Shown piece after piece: positions 7,224-7,555 of a stretch of 7,555 bases of DNA. This DNA comes from Oscillospiraceae bacterium (GTDB taxonomy: Bacteria; Bacillota; Clostridia; Oscillospirales; Ruminococcaceae). The notes under the pieces were generated by a model, which was not told the origin of the DNA, searched no databases, and saw only the letters and a program-made list of their open reading frames with translations. The first letter of the stretch is position 1; each line of letters begins with the position of its first letter. The translations under genes and the position numbers were made by a program. The stretch is from the NCBI GenBank assembly GCA_017394475.1, contig JAFPYQ010000054.1, positions 1-7,555 on the forward strand, in the 5' to 3' direction.

Positions 7224-7555
7224 ATGAAAGGATATTCAGGATGTGCCTTGATAATATCGGCGATCGTACTGCTTACCGGATGCAGTGAACGCAGAGAAAC
7301 GGGAGCCGTTACAGATGCAGCGGATGATACTGCCATCACTTCCGCAACTGCGACAGAAATCGAAACTGCATTGGATGAAAGCAGGATCATCGAAGAACTG
7401 GCGGTGTATTACGGCACATACGGAGATGCAGCCCGGGACAGAACAGAGGAGCTCATAGAGGAGCTGCGCCTGCTAGATGGGGACAGTGCGGATAAATGGC
7501 AGAAGATAACAGAGCGATGGGATGAGGTGAACGGCGATCAGGCGCTGAATTATGA
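7224..7555 (+). CDS. Lipoprotein, N-terminal part (possible YdcF/DUF218-family protein; 3' end beyond window)
   Basis: The first 110 residues of a secreted, membrane-anchored lipoprotein. The signal peptide has a hydrophobic core (about 8-18) and a lipobox LTGC with the lipidated cysteine at position 20. A low-complexity Ala/Thr/Asp/Glu linker (about 21-50) follows, as is usual for surface lipoproteins. A charged helical region comes next (from about 54), including LAVYYGTYGD, TEELIEELRLLDGD, WQKITERWDEV and ALNY at the edge. From memory, this helical lead-in ending in LNYD resembles the segment ahead of the DUF218 (YdcF/ElyC-like) domain in some clostridial proteins, but that domain itself is outside the window, so the family call is tentative. 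The start is supported by GGGGTGAG (7213-7220) and a good promoter. It is transcribed divergently from ygiQ. Confidence 0.75.
   Translation, partial: MKGYSGCALIISAIVLLTGCSERRETGAVTDAADDTAITSATATEIETALDESRIIEELAVYYGTYGDAARDRTEELIEELRLLDGDSADKWQKITERWDEVNGDQALNY

Noticed and set aside
7169..7390. Minus-strand open frame of 73 codons
   Set aside because: It overlaps the lipoprotein promoter and signal peptide on the other strand, with no start site support.

Overview
The base composition is close to balanced. The good Shine-Dalgarno sites, the sigma-A-type promoters, the OmpR-family two-component system beside an ABC/FtsX exporter, and protein sequences typical of gut Clostridia all suggest a Ruminococcus-like member of the Oscillospiraceae. 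This is inferred from protein style; there is no rRNA or other taxonomic marker. No mobile element, CRISPR array, tRNA or rRNA was seen.

Layout. Almost everything lies on the minus strand and reads right to left. A divergent promoter region (about 7038-7223) separates a plus-strand lipoprotein gene that runs off the right edge (7224 onward) from a minus-strand series. That series is a YgiQ-family radical SAM gene (5121-7037) interrupted by one in-frame TAG, a response regulator (4351-5082), a sensor kinase (3068-4354, ATGA overlap), a 107-bp control region, an ABC ATPase (2202-2960), and a FtsX-type permease that runs off the left edge (1-2197).

How it fits together. The regulator and kinase probably sense an envelope signal and control the ABC ATPase/permease pair downstream. 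The 107-bp gap between kinase and ATPase supports this. It holds 11-bp-phased direct repeats like an OmpR-family binding site, directly upstream of a perfect TATAAT with no well-placed -35. It also holds a long inverted repeat. On the minus-strand RNA this repeat can form 21 consecutive pairs (19 Watson-Crick and 2 G-U), burying the ATPase start codon. The -10 box lies inside the upstream arm, so a transcript started locally would lack that arm and be free to translate, while read-through RNA from the ygiQ/regulator/kinase genes would be locked. This resembles the fold-back logic of IS10 transposase and phage T4 gene e. I consider it the most interesting feature of the window.

The second point of interest is the amber codon in ygiQ. 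Family similarity continues without shift or other stops on both sides, so this is either a recent nonsense mutation, a sequence error, or a read-through codon. The four complete genes have TAA or TGA stops, and no other recognised coding frame contains TAG.
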